Assembly: GCA_964395715.1 (NCBI GenBank)
Contig: CAYNAU010000001.1
Coordinates: forward strand, 186,001-250,000
DNA length: 64,000 nt
Direction of reading: 5' to 3'
Origin: Porticoccus sp964395715
GTDB taxonomy: Bacteria > Pseudomonadota > Gammaproteobacteria > Pseudomonadales > Porticoccaceae
Below, one piece after another: positions 36,039-43,462 of this stretch. Each line of letters begins with the position of its first letter. The stretch's first letter is position 1. Under the pieces are notes generated by a model. That model saw only the letters and a program-made list of their open reading frames with translations, did no database searches and was not told the origin of the DNA. The position numbers and the translations under genes were made by a program.

Positions 36039-36869
36039 CTAACTTTTAAGGGCCAGGGCCAGCTGGTAGAGGGCATTCTTTTGCCCGCCAGTAATTTTCG
36101 CCGCGAGTGCTGCCGCCTGCTTTAACGGCAGCTCCTCCATCAATAACGCCAATATGCGACGCTGCTCACTCTCGCTGACATCAACTTCCGGAGCACCACT
36201 CACCAGTATCACGATTTCGCCCCGCTGCTGATTGGCATCCTCTCCGACAATTTGACAGAGCTCTTCCAGGCTGCCGGCCAGAAAGGTCTCAAAGGCCTTG
36301 GTCAACTCTCTGGCTAATACCGCTTCTCGATCAGCACCCAGTTCCGCGACCATATCTGACAGTGTTTCCAACACACGGTGAGGCGATTCATAGAACACCA
36401 GGGTACGGGGGTCACCGGCAAGGGCCGACAGTTTTTTCTGCCGAGCACCGGACTTTGCCGGGAGAAATCCCTCAAAGGAGAAACGGTCACTGGGCAAACC
36501 CGAGGCACAGAGTGCCGCGATTAGCGCACAGGGACCGGGAATCGGGATTACTTTCACCCCTTGCTGGCGGGCTTTACGTACCAGCCGGTATCCGGGGTCT
36601 GAAATTAATGGCGTGCCGGCGTCCGAGATAAGCGCCACTGTCTGGCCCTGGCCCAGCGCCTTCAGGATGCGCTCGGACTGATGCTCTTCTCCGTGATCAT
36701 GGTAGGGCACCATGGGTGTATCAATACCCAGGTGCTTCAATAAACGGCCACTGTGACGTGTGTCTTCTGCGGCAATGAGATCTGCAGCATGGAGAACATC
36801 CACCGCTCGGGGTACCATATCTCCCAGGTTGCCGATCGGCGTTGCCACCACATACAATTCACCAGCCAT
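36039..36869 (-). CDS. rsmI: 16S rRNA (cytidine1402-2'-O)-methyltransferase RsmI
   Basis: Tetrapyrrole-methylase-fold enzyme of 276 aa that 2'-O-methylates C1402 of 16S rRNA, the nucleotide RsmH N4-methylates. It begins with GELYVVATPIGNLGDMVPRA and has AAEDTRHSGRLL, ALISDAGTPLISDPG (SAM site) and PGPCALIAALCASGLPSDRF, all standard. It starts only 15 bases from the divergent lpoA, so the two promoters must overlap or lie inside the opposite genes. The 3' end is two bases from the parA-like stop. Confidence 0.97.
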   Translation of the reverse strand: MAGELYVVATPIGNLGDMVPRAVDVLHAADLIAAEDTRHSGRLLKHLGIDTPMVPYHDHGEEHQSERILKALGQGQTVALISDAGTPLISDPGYRLVRKARQQGVKVIPIPGPCALIAALCASGLPSDRFSFEGFLPAKSGARQKKLSALAGDPRTLVFYESPHRVLETLSDMVAELGADREAVLARELTKAFETFLAGSLEELCQIVGEDANQQRGEIVILVSGAPEVDVSESEQRRILALLMEELPLKQAAALAAKITGGQKNALYQLALALKS

Positions 36870-36884
36870 AAAGAACGTTTTCCT

Positions 36885-38726
36885 ATGCCCAATTTCCGTG
36901 TTAGTGCAGTAATGCTTGTCTGGCTCCTGACCTTGTTAGTCGGGTGCAGCCAACCTGGCACGGTGGCGCCGGTGCGGGAACACCAGGCAACACCTGTGGA
37001 GCTGGCCGAGCAGGCGCTTTCCCAAGCCGCCGGGAGCATAACACCCGAACGGCAGCTCCACCAATTAACGGCAGCGGAGCTGTTTCACCGTGCCGGCAAG
37101 TCCCAGCAAGCACTCAGCACCCTGCAGATGATTGATGACAGCGGATTGCCGGACAACCGCTATGGTGATTTTATTCTGCTGTTTGCCGAGCTGACACTGG
37201 CGAATGAGGCCTTTTTTGAAACCCGCGACCTGCTCACCGACAGTCGCATGACAGCCATCGCCTACCGACTTCCCCCGGCGCAACAGGCCCGCTGGCAAAA
37301 GATGCGCGGCGATCTCTTTTCACTGCTTGGCGAAGACGAAAACAGTATTCGTGCCTACGCCGCGCTGGCCAACCTCGCTGAAGATGCCACCACCCGGCAA
37401 ACTGTCCACGAAAAACTCTGGCAGGTGCTGATACACCTTTCCGGGCCGCACCTGTCATCATTACTGGAGAGCGAAACCGATCCCACGCTGCTGGGCTGGT
37501 ACAACCTGGCCAGCGTGCTGCGCAACAGCCAGGGCGATGTCAACCAGCAACTCAGCCTGATGGGGCAGTGGCGCGCTCGCTGGCCGACCCACCCAGCCGT
37601 TGTCGATCCACCAGCCAGCCTGCTGGCTCTGCAACAAATTGCCGATTCCCTGCCCAAAAACATTGCGGTGCTGCTGCCCTTTGAAGGCTCCCTGGCCCAG
37701 GCTGGCAAGGCCGTTCGCAGCGGCTTTCTCGCCGCATGGTATGAGGCCTATGGTTATGCAGGTAAGACCCCCGTGATCCGTTTTTACGACACAGCGGGAG
37801 CCGATGATATTGTCACCTTGTATCAGCGAGCCGTCACCGAAGGGGCTCAGCTGATCATTGGGCCGGTTCAGCGTGAAACGGTAGAGCAACTGATACAGCT
37901 GCCGGAACTGCCGATACCCGTCATTGCGCTCAATTATCTGGAAAACCTGTCTTTACCCATCCCTGATAACTTTTACCAGTTTGGGCTATCTGTCAGCGAT
38001 GAGGCCCGTCAAATAGCCGACAGGGCCTGGGTTGAGGGTCAACGAACAGCGCTGACCGTGACACCGAACTCCGGCTGGGGCGATAGGGCACTCACCGCGT
38101 TCCGTGAACGCTGGCTTGAGCATGGTGGAAAACTGGTGGAAGCGCCGGCCTACGGGACTGCACAGAGTGATTTTGCCCCTCTGCTCCGACCCACCCTGCA
38201 TATTACCCAGAGCGAGGAGCGCAAACAGCGACTGCAAAGGCTGCTGGGCAAGTCATTAAACTTCACACCGCGGCGCCGGCAGGATCTGGACATGGTATTT
38301 ATGGTCGCCTACCCGGATCAGGCACGACAAATCAAGCCCACTCTGGATTTCCTGTTCGCCAGCGACCTCCAGATTTACAGCACCTCGCAACTCTACACCG
38401 GGGTTCAGGATCCGGGGCGCAATCGGGATCTGGAGTCCATTCGTTTCAGTGCCATGCCGTGGACACTGCCTGGCGCCGAGCATGAAAGACTGCAACCGGC
38501 CCAAGATCTGCAACCTATCTACCGCCACCTGTTTGCACTGGGAATTGACGCCTACCACCTGCACCAGGGGTTACCACAAATGCTGCTTCTGCCGGAAATC
38601 AAACTGTCGGGCAGCACGGGCACACTGCAACTGGACAAGCGCAAGAGCGCCATTATGAGGGAACAACCCTGGGCAGAGTTCAGGGGCGGCAGAGTCAGGC
38701 CCGCACAGCAACTGAAGCTCAACTAA
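36885..38726 (+). CDS. lpoA: Penicillin-binding protein activator LpoA
   Basis: Outer-membrane lipoprotein of 613 aa that reaches through the periplasm to activate PBP1A. The signal peptide ends in the lipobox LLVGC (Cys near residue 21). A TPR-rich N-terminal half is followed by a periplasmic-binding-protein-like half starting near ALQQIADSLPKNIAVLLPFE, with IIGPVQRETVEQL. The frame is open from 36753 inside antisense rsmI; the ATG at 36885 is the right one because it begins the signal peptide. Its stop overlaps the convergent unknown gene by four bases. Confidence 0.92.
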   Translation: MPNFRVSAVMLVWLLTLLVGCSQPGTVAPVREHQATPVELAEQALSQAAGSITPERQLHQLTAAELFHRAGKSQQALSTLQMIDDSGLPDNRYGDFILLFAELTLANEAFFETRDLLTDSRMTAIAYRLPPAQQARWQKMRGDLFSLLGEDENSIRAYAALANLAEDATTRQTVHEKLWQVLIHLSGPHLSSLLESETDPTLLGWYNLASVLRNSQGDVNQQLSLMGQWRARWPTHPAVVDPPASLLALQQIADSLPKNIAVLLPFEGSLAQAGKAVRSGFLAAWYEAYGYAGKTPVIRFYDTAGADDIVTLYQRAVTEGAQLIIGPVQRETVEQLIQLPELPIPVIALNYLENLSLPIPDNFYQFGLSVSDEARQIADRAWVEGQRTALTVTPNSGWGDRALTAFRERWLEHGGKLVEAPAYGTAQSDFAPLLRPTLHITQSEERKQRLQRLLGKSLNFTPRRRQDLDMVFMVAYPDQARQIKPTLDFLFASDLQIYSTSQLYTGVQDPGRNRDLESIRFSAMPWTLPGAEHERLQPAQDLQPIYRHLFALGIDAYHLHQGLPQMLLLPEIKLSGSTGTLQLDKRKSAIMREQPWAEFRGGRVRPAQQLKLN

Positions 38727-39253
38727 TCCGTTGGGTTCTCTGCTTTAGCTTCACAACGGGCCAACAATTGCTCGTTAAGAATGGCCTGGGTATCGGTAAA
38801 ACTTACCTCAGTGACTTTGTGACTCTCGCCAAGACTTAACAGCGTCACCTGACCTTTATGGAACGGCAGGCCAGAGGTGACCTCACCGCTGTAATCAAGC
38901 CAGACCGGATAACTCAAATCCCGCAATCGCGGCACGGCAATCAGCTTTGACACCAACTTTGGCATACCACTGATATTGGCCAGATAGATGACGCGACCGT
39001 CCTGCAGGCAGCCGGGATCCACTTCTGCCAGTGTCTCGCGAACCATGTCCTTGACCTTCATCCCGGCAACCAGCATCACCAGGGCACCACCGCCTACTCC
39101 CTTGTACGGCTCGCCGAATTGATTCACCAGGCTGCCGAGGTTGAGCGTGGGATAATCGGGCTCCGCGACTTCATCGGCCCAGATTCCCGGAACCACAAGA
39201 AATCCCGCGATAAGGACAACGAAAGATCTGACAATTGCTGACCGTTTGAACAT
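38723..39253 (-). CDS. Unknown exported periplasmic protein
   Basis: I do not recognise the family. It is 176 aa with a clear signal peptide (MFKRSAIVRSFVVLIAGFLV, cleavage likely after WA near residue 26). The mature part is mixed alpha/beta in look, has two cysteines (in DPGCLQDG and LARCEAK) that could form a disulfide, and no known catalytic motif. I start at the ATG at 39251-39253; an ATG eight codons upstream is less likely. It is the only minus-strand gene within the lpoA-yraN-diaA-dolP block, which is usually unbroken, so it looks like an insertion specific to this lineage. Confidence 0.6.
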   Translation of the reverse strand: MFKRSAIVRSFVVLIAGFLVVPGIWADEVAEPDYPTLNLGSLVNQFGEPYKGVGGGALVMLVAGMKVKDMVRETLAEVDPGCLQDGRVIYLANISGMPKLVSKLIAVPRLRDLSYPVWLDYSGEVTSGLPFHKGQVTLLSLGESHKVTEVSFTDTQAILNEQLLARCEAKAENPTD

Positions 39254-39402
39254 GAAGACAATACCTACAGATTGCACAAAACAAGGATGTTAGAGGGATC
39301 TGATCGACCCAGGCAAGTCACCACCAATTTTTGGCCACATTGTTCTGTTGAAACACCCGGACTCGTTGCATCATAACCATTCGGACAAAAGGAATTGGCC
39401 AT

Positions 39403-39801
39403 ATGATATTTTTTATTAAACCCAAGCACCGAAAATTACAGAGTCCTTCTGCGGGGGCCGAGGCTGAAAACTGGGCTAGGTTCTGGCTGCAGAAACAGAG
39501 CTTGCAATTCGTGGAGAAGAATTATCGAACTACTCGCGGCGAGATTGATCTGATCATGCAAGATGGAGACACCCTGGTATTTGTGGAGGTCAGGTTGCGT
39601 CAGAACGCGCAGTTTGCCACGGCGGCCCAGAGCATAGATCACCGCAAGCAGCAGCGCATCATCTCTGCCGCTCGTCACTATTTGCAAGCTCGGGGACTCT
39701 GGGAAAAAATCCCCTGCCGGTTTGATGCCATTTGTCTGCAAAGAGACACCGACAACGGTGATGGCTATCGGGTAGAATGGCTAAAAAATGCATTCAGCTA
39801 G
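39403..39801 (+). CDS. yraN: YraN family (UPF0102) endonuclease-like protein
   Basis: Protein of 132 aa with the restriction-endonuclease-like fold of the YraN/UPF0102 family, often placed in a Holliday-junction-resolvase-like clan; its role is not known. The core residues are visible: AEAENWARFWLQ, NYRTTRGEIDLI (Glu and Asp) and TLVFVEVRLR, the E-x-K/R motif with Arg in the last place where Lys is common. The family length is normal. AAGGAATT precedes the ATG. Always found next to lpoA and diaA in gammaproteobacteria, as here. It ends 38 bases before diaA starts. Confidence 0.92.
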   Translation: MIFFIKPKHRKLQSPSAGAEAENWARFWLQKQSLQFVEKNYRTTRGEIDLIMQDGDTLVFVEVRLRQNAQFATAAQSIDHRKQQRIISAARHYLQARGLWEKIPCRFDAICLQRDTDNGDGYRVEWLKNAFS

Positions 39802-39839
39802 TTGCAGAGAATCGTCGTAGAGAGCGGTCGTTGAGAACC

Positions 39840-40427
39840 ATGGAATCAAGTGTTATCGAACAGTTTCACCAAAGCATCGAGGCAAAAATGGCCGCTGGTG
39901 AAACACTGGCTCCCCTGATTGCCAAAGCAAGTACCAAAATTGTCGAGCAACTGGTACAGGATCATCAGGTATTGTGCTGCGGAAATGGCCTGTCCTCGGC
40001 ACTGGCAAAAATTTTCACCCAGTCCCTGCTGCTGCAATACAAACTTGAGCGCCCCGGATTTCCCGCCATCTGCCTCAGCAACGACAGCTCGCTGATTACC
40101 GCTATCAGTCACTACCACAGTGTCAGTGAAATGTTCAGCCGACAGGTAAAAACTCTGGGCCGCCCCGGTGACGTACTGGTTATATTCAGCCTTGGCACCA
40201 ACCCGAGCAACCTTGTTCAGGCCATCCATACCGCCCATGACAGGGACATGTCTGTAATCGGCTTCACCGGCTCTGGAGACAACGATCTGTCCGCACTCCT
40301 CAGCGGCGATGACATCGAGATTCGTGTCGACCACGACGACCGTCATCGCATCAGTGAAGTGCACTTACTGAGCCTGTTTTGCCTTTGTGAATTAATTGAC
40401 CAACAACTATTTGGAGGAAACGCCTGA
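39840..40427 (+). CDS. diaA: SIS-domain DnaA-binding protein DiaA
   Basis: Phosphosugar-isomerase-like (SIS) protein of 195 aa. E. coli DiaA is a tetramer that binds DnaA and promotes timely initiation at oriC. The frame is open from 39777, overlapping yraN, but the ATG at 39840 gives the usual start MESSVIEQFHQSIEAK. The SIS core shows CGNGLSSALAKIF and FSLGTNPSNLVQAI; GmhA-type sugar isomerase residues are not obvious, in keeping with the regulator role. It overlaps the next gene by one base (TGATG). Confidence 0.9.
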   Translation: MESSVIEQFHQSIEAKMAAGETLAPLIAKASTKIVEQLVQDHQVLCCGNGLSSALAKIFTQSLLLQYKLERPGFPAICLSNDSSLITAISHYHSVSEMFSRQVKTLGRPGDVLVIFSLGTNPSNLVQAIHTAHDRDMSVIGFTGSGDNDLSALLSGDDIEIRVDHDDRHRISEVHLLSLFCLCELIDQQLFGGNA

Positions 40428-40999
40428 TGTGCCAGCGCCTGGCAGCCCTGCTGCTGATCAGCGTCATCAGCCTGACCGGCTGCACGAATATCATTCATGC
40501 CACTACCGATGAGCCCATCAAGCCGGACCCTACGGATACATCATTGGGCACCGATATCGATGACTGGCAGCTGGAAACACTGATTGGTGTCAATATCAAA
40601 AAGGCAAGCAGTCAGCTGGAACACGCACATGTCAACATTAATGCCTACAATGGCGTGATTCTGCTGACCGGCGAGGTTGCCAGCAACGACCTGCGCACCC
40701 TGGCAGGCAACACGGCACGGGACTTCCGGGGTGTCCGTCAGGTGCATAACGAATTACAGGTTACCGGCACCTCATCACTGGTATCCCGCAGCAATGACGT
40801 CTGGCTTTCAACCAAAGTGCGCTCCAAACTGATCGCTGAAAAGAACATCAAGTCCACCCGTATCAAGGTGGTGACGGAAAGTGGTGTCATCTACCTGATG
40901 GGCCTGGTTACCCGCAGTACGGGAGATCAGGCCGCGCTGGTCGCCAGTACCACGCGCGGCGCCAAGCGAGTTGTGAAAGTATTTGAATATATTGACTAG
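40427..40999 (+). CDS. dolP: BON-domain outer-membrane lipoprotein DolP
   Basis: Outer-membrane lipoprotein of 190 aa (formerly YraP) that helps keep the outer membrane intact and modulates BAM activity in E. coli. The signal peptide ends in the lipobox SLTGC (Cys near residue 20). Two BON domains follow: one around DDWQLETLIGVNIKKASSQL to VRQVHNELQV, the second around SNDVWLSTKVRSKL to AKRVVKVFEYID. Translationally coupled to diaA and followed by a strong bidirectional terminator. Confidence 0.93.
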   Translation: MCQRLAALLLISVISLTGCTNIIHATTDEPIKPDPTDTSLGTDIDDWQLETLIGVNIKKASSQLEHAHVNINAYNGVILLTGEVASNDLRTLAGNTARDFRGVRQVHNELQVTGTSSLVSRSNDVWLSTKVRSKLIAEKNIKSTRIKVVTESGVIYLMGLVTRSTGDQAALVASTTRGAKRVVKVFEYID

Positions 41000-41014
41000 C
41001 CGATCTTCAGACAT

Positions 41015-41044
41015 AAAAAAACGGCCCTGATGGGCCGTTTTTTT
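41015..41044. terminator. Bidirectional terminator between dolP and the thiolase gene
   Basis: Stem ACGGCCC / GGGCCGT (41021-41027 and 41032-41038) with a four-base TGAT loop, preceded by A6 and followed by T7. The A and T runs extend the pairing and give a U-tract on both strands. It serves dolP from the left and the thiolase gene from the right. Confidence 0.92.
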
Positions 41045-41056
41045 ATGGGGGGCATT

Positions 41057-42235
41057 TTACAGCACTTCCACCGCCAGTGCTGTCGCTTCACCACCACCGA
41101 TACAGATACCGGCAACGCCCTTGGTTTTACCATAGGTTTGCAAGGCCGCCAACAGGGTGACAATGATGCGAGCGCCTGAAGCGCCAATGGGGTGCCCCAG
41201 TGCACAGGCGCCACCGTGAACATTGACTTTTTCGTGGGGCAAATCCAGCTCTTTCATAGCCGCCATGGTGACCACGGCAAATGCCTCATTAATCTCGAAC
41301 AGGTCCACCTCATCTTTGGACCAGCCGACTTTATCCAGCAGTTTACTGATGGCCCCTACAGGCGCGGTAGTAAACCATTCCGGCTCTTGGGAATGATGAC
41401 TGTGAGCAAGGATACGGGCCAATGGCTTGAGGCCATGCTTTTCAGCTACTGACTGTCGGGTCAGTACCAGTGCAGCGGCACCATCACTGATGGAACTGGC
41501 ATTGGCCGCCGTTACCGTACCATCCTTGATAAAGGCGGGGCGCATTTGCGGAATTTTATCGGGGTTGGATTTGCCCGGTTGCTCATCAACACGGTACTCC
41601 ACGTCACCCTTGCGACTTGCCACGGTAACCGGTGCGATTTCATTGTCAAACTTGCCCTCGGTAATGGCTTTATTGGCACGCTCCAGAGAAGCAATAGAGA
41701 AAGCATCCTGCTCTTCCCGGGTAAAGCCGTACTTGGAAACACACTGCTCAGCGAACAGGCCCATCGCCTGGCCATTGTAGGCGTCTTCCAGACCATCCAT
41801 GGTCATATGATCAAAAATCTGATTGTGGCCAAAACGGTAGCCGCTGCGACCCTGCAACATCAGGTAAGGTGCATTGGTCATGCTCTCCATACCGCCCGCA
41901 ACTGCAACATCGACGTTACCCAGGGTCAGGCTGTCAAAGGCGTTCATCACCGCCTTCATGCCGGAACCACACACCTTATTCAGCGTGGTGGAGGTGACGC
42001 TGTTGGGCAGCCCAGCTCCCAGCGTGGCCTGCCTTGCAGGTGCCTGGCGCAACCCCGCTGTTAAAACACAGCCCATGTCCACAGAGCCAACCTGCTCTGG
42101 AGAAACACCAGCTCGCTCGACCGCAGCCTTGATGGCAGTTGCTCCGAGATGGGTCGTGGGAACACCACTGAACTGGCCCTGCATGCTGCCGATGGGCGTA
42201 CGTGCCATACCGACGATTACAATAGGATCTGACAT
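41057..42235 (-). CDS. Acetyl-CoA C-acetyltransferase (thiolase)
   Basis: Biosynthetic-type thiolase of 392 aa joining two acetyl-CoA to acetoacetyl-CoA, or the reverse. The acylated Cys89 is in LNKVCGSGMKA. The substrate His is in NEAFAVVTM, and the last motifs GHPIGASGARI and CIGGGEATA carry the second His and the proton-relay Cys. Homologues are called PhaA, AtoB or PhbA; sequence alone does not tell which, and no polyhydroxyalkanoate or ketone-body genes lie beside it. It is 12 bases downstream of sspB. Confidence 0.95.
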   Translation of the reverse strand: MSDPIVIVGMARTPIGSMQGQFSGVPTTHLGATAIKAAVERAGVSPEQVGSVDMGCVLTAGLRQAPARQATLGAGLPNSVTSTTLNKVCGSGMKAVMNAFDSLTLGNVDVAVAGGMESMTNAPYLMLQGRSGYRFGHNQIFDHMTMDGLEDAYNGQAMGLFAEQCVSKYGFTREEQDAFSIASLERANKAITEGKFDNEIAPVTVASRKGDVEYRVDEQPGKSNPDKIPQMRPAFIKDGTVTAANASSISDGAAALVLTRQSVAEKHGLKPLARILAHSHHSQEPEWFTTAPVGAISKLLDKVGWSKDEVDLFEINEAFAVVTMAAMKELDLPHEKVNVHGGACALGHPIGASGARIIVTLLAALQTYGKTKGVAGICIGGGEATALAVEVL

Positions 42236-42247
42236 GATTTTTTACCT

Positions 42248-42688
42248 CTATTTAACAACTCTCAGGGAAGGTTTGACCGCCTTGTCGTTTGACTTGACCG
42301 CTTTACCCTCCTTAACGGCTGTGGGTTTACTGGGCCCTGGCCCCTGGGGATCAGGATCCGTATCTTTTTCGGGCTGGAACACCATGCCCTGACCGTTTTC
42401 ACGCGCGTAAATCCCTGTGATGGACTGGATGGGAAGACGAATATTACTGGGCACACCGCCAAAACGGGTACTGAAAGCCACCTGATCATTATTCATGACA
42501 AAAGCAGCCACGGCCCTGGGGGCAACGTTCAACACAATCTGGCCGTCGTTCACATGCTCCTGCGGAACTTCAACACCCGGAAAATAGGCATCTACCACCA
42601 TGTAGGGCGTACATTGATTGTCTACTATCCAGTCATAGAAAGCCCGGATCAGGTACGGTCGGTTTGATGTCATTTTCATACGCGCCAT
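42248..42688 (-). CDS. sspB: ClpXP protease specificity-enhancing factor SspB
   Basis: Adaptor of 146 aa that tethers ssrA-tagged proteins to ClpXP. The N-terminal dimer/tag-binding domain is typical: SNRPYLIRAFYDWIVDNQCT, GQIVLNVAPRAV and FSTRFGGVP. A disordered linker leads to the C-terminal ClpX-binding tail LRVVK, exactly conserved. The frame is open to 42751, across the sspA terminator, but the ATG at 42686-42688, preceded by GGAA, fits the family; an ATG three codons on is also possible. Confidence 0.94.
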   Translation of the reverse strand: MARMKMTSNRPYLIRAFYDWIVDNQCTPYMVVDAYFPGVEVPQEHVNDGQIVLNVAPRAVAAFVMNNDQVAFSTRFGGVPSNIRLPIQSITGIYARENGQGMVFQPEKDTDPDPQGPGPSKPTAVKEGKAVKSNDKAVKPSLRVVK

Positions 42689-42721
42689 AAATTCCGGGTA
42701 AAAGGGTCGACATTGTACAAA

Positions 42722-42745
42722 AAAAGGGACAACAAGGTCCCTTTT
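42722..42745 (-). terminator. Terminator between sspA and sspB
   Basis: Stem AAAAGGGAC / GTCCCTTTT (9 bp, 42722-42730 and 42737-42745), six-base loop, T7 on the minus strand. It lies in the 77-base gap between the two genes, so sspB would depend on read-through or a separate start; a TACAAT -10-like sequence lies just after it at about 42713-42718, without a good -35. Confidence 0.8.
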
Positions 42746-42765
42746 ATACATTTCGCAATGATGAC

Positions 42766-43398
42766 CTAATTGGCCATTTCTTTTTCCAGCTCAGAGAGAC
42801 TCTCACGGAAAGACTCCCGCTCAAACAGCCTCTGCATGTAATCATGCAGGGGTTTTACCTGGCGGTTATTGGGCAACTTAATGCCCAGACTGCCCAAACG
42901 CCACAAGATCGGTGCCAGACAACAGTCAACCAGCGTAAATTCCTCACTCATAAAATAAGGCAGGTCTGCAAAAATCGGGGCGATGCTGCAAAGGCTATCA
43001 CTTAGCTCCTTGCGGGCTTTATCGGCCTCAGCGCTGTCAGGGTTACTGATAATAATGTCAATTTGGCTACAGCAGTCGCGCTCTATGCGATGCATGAACT
43101 GACGACTCAATGCCCTGGCAACCGGATAAACAGGCAGTAACGGCGGATGAGGGAAGCGCTCATCCAGGTACTCCATCATCACCTTGGTTTCATAGAGCGC
43201 CAGATCCCTGTCGACCAGGGTTGGCAGGGAGGCATAAGGGTTCAGCTCCAGCACATCTTCGGGTAGGTTTTGATCATCCACCTCTTCAATCTCAACCGTT
43301 ACCCCTTTTTCAGCCAGCACGATACGGACTCGGTGACTGTAGTGGCAGGACGGATCAGAAAAAAAAGTCATCGAAGATCGTTTGGCAACAACCCCCAT
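42766..43398 (-). CDS. sspA: Stringent starvation protein A
   Basis: Glutathione-transferase-fold RNA polymerase-associated protein, 210 aa. In E. coli it accumulates during starvation and binds the sigma70 holoenzyme. Close match over the whole length: KRSSMTFFSDPSCHYSHRVR at the start and the surface motif PHPPLLPVYPVARA, known to be functionally important. The active-site Cys of GSTs is not in a catalytic place. It follows the cytochrome bc1 genes, as in many gamma- and betaproteobacteria. Confidence 0.95.
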   Translation of the reverse strand: MGVVAKRSSMTFFSDPSCHYSHRVRIVLAEKGVTVEIEEVDDQNLPEDVLELNPYASLPTLVDRDLALYETKVMMEYLDERFPHPPLLPVYPVARALSRQFMHRIERDCCSQIDIIISNPDSAEADKARKELSDSLCSIAPIFADLPYFMSEEFTLVDCCLAPILWRLGSLGIKLPNNRQVKPLHDYMQRLFERESFRESLSELEKEMAN

Positions 43399-43462
43399 AT
43401 TGGAACCTCAATTGTTATGAATGAAGAAAAGATGGCCGCTGTTGCGGCCATCCCCATAATAC

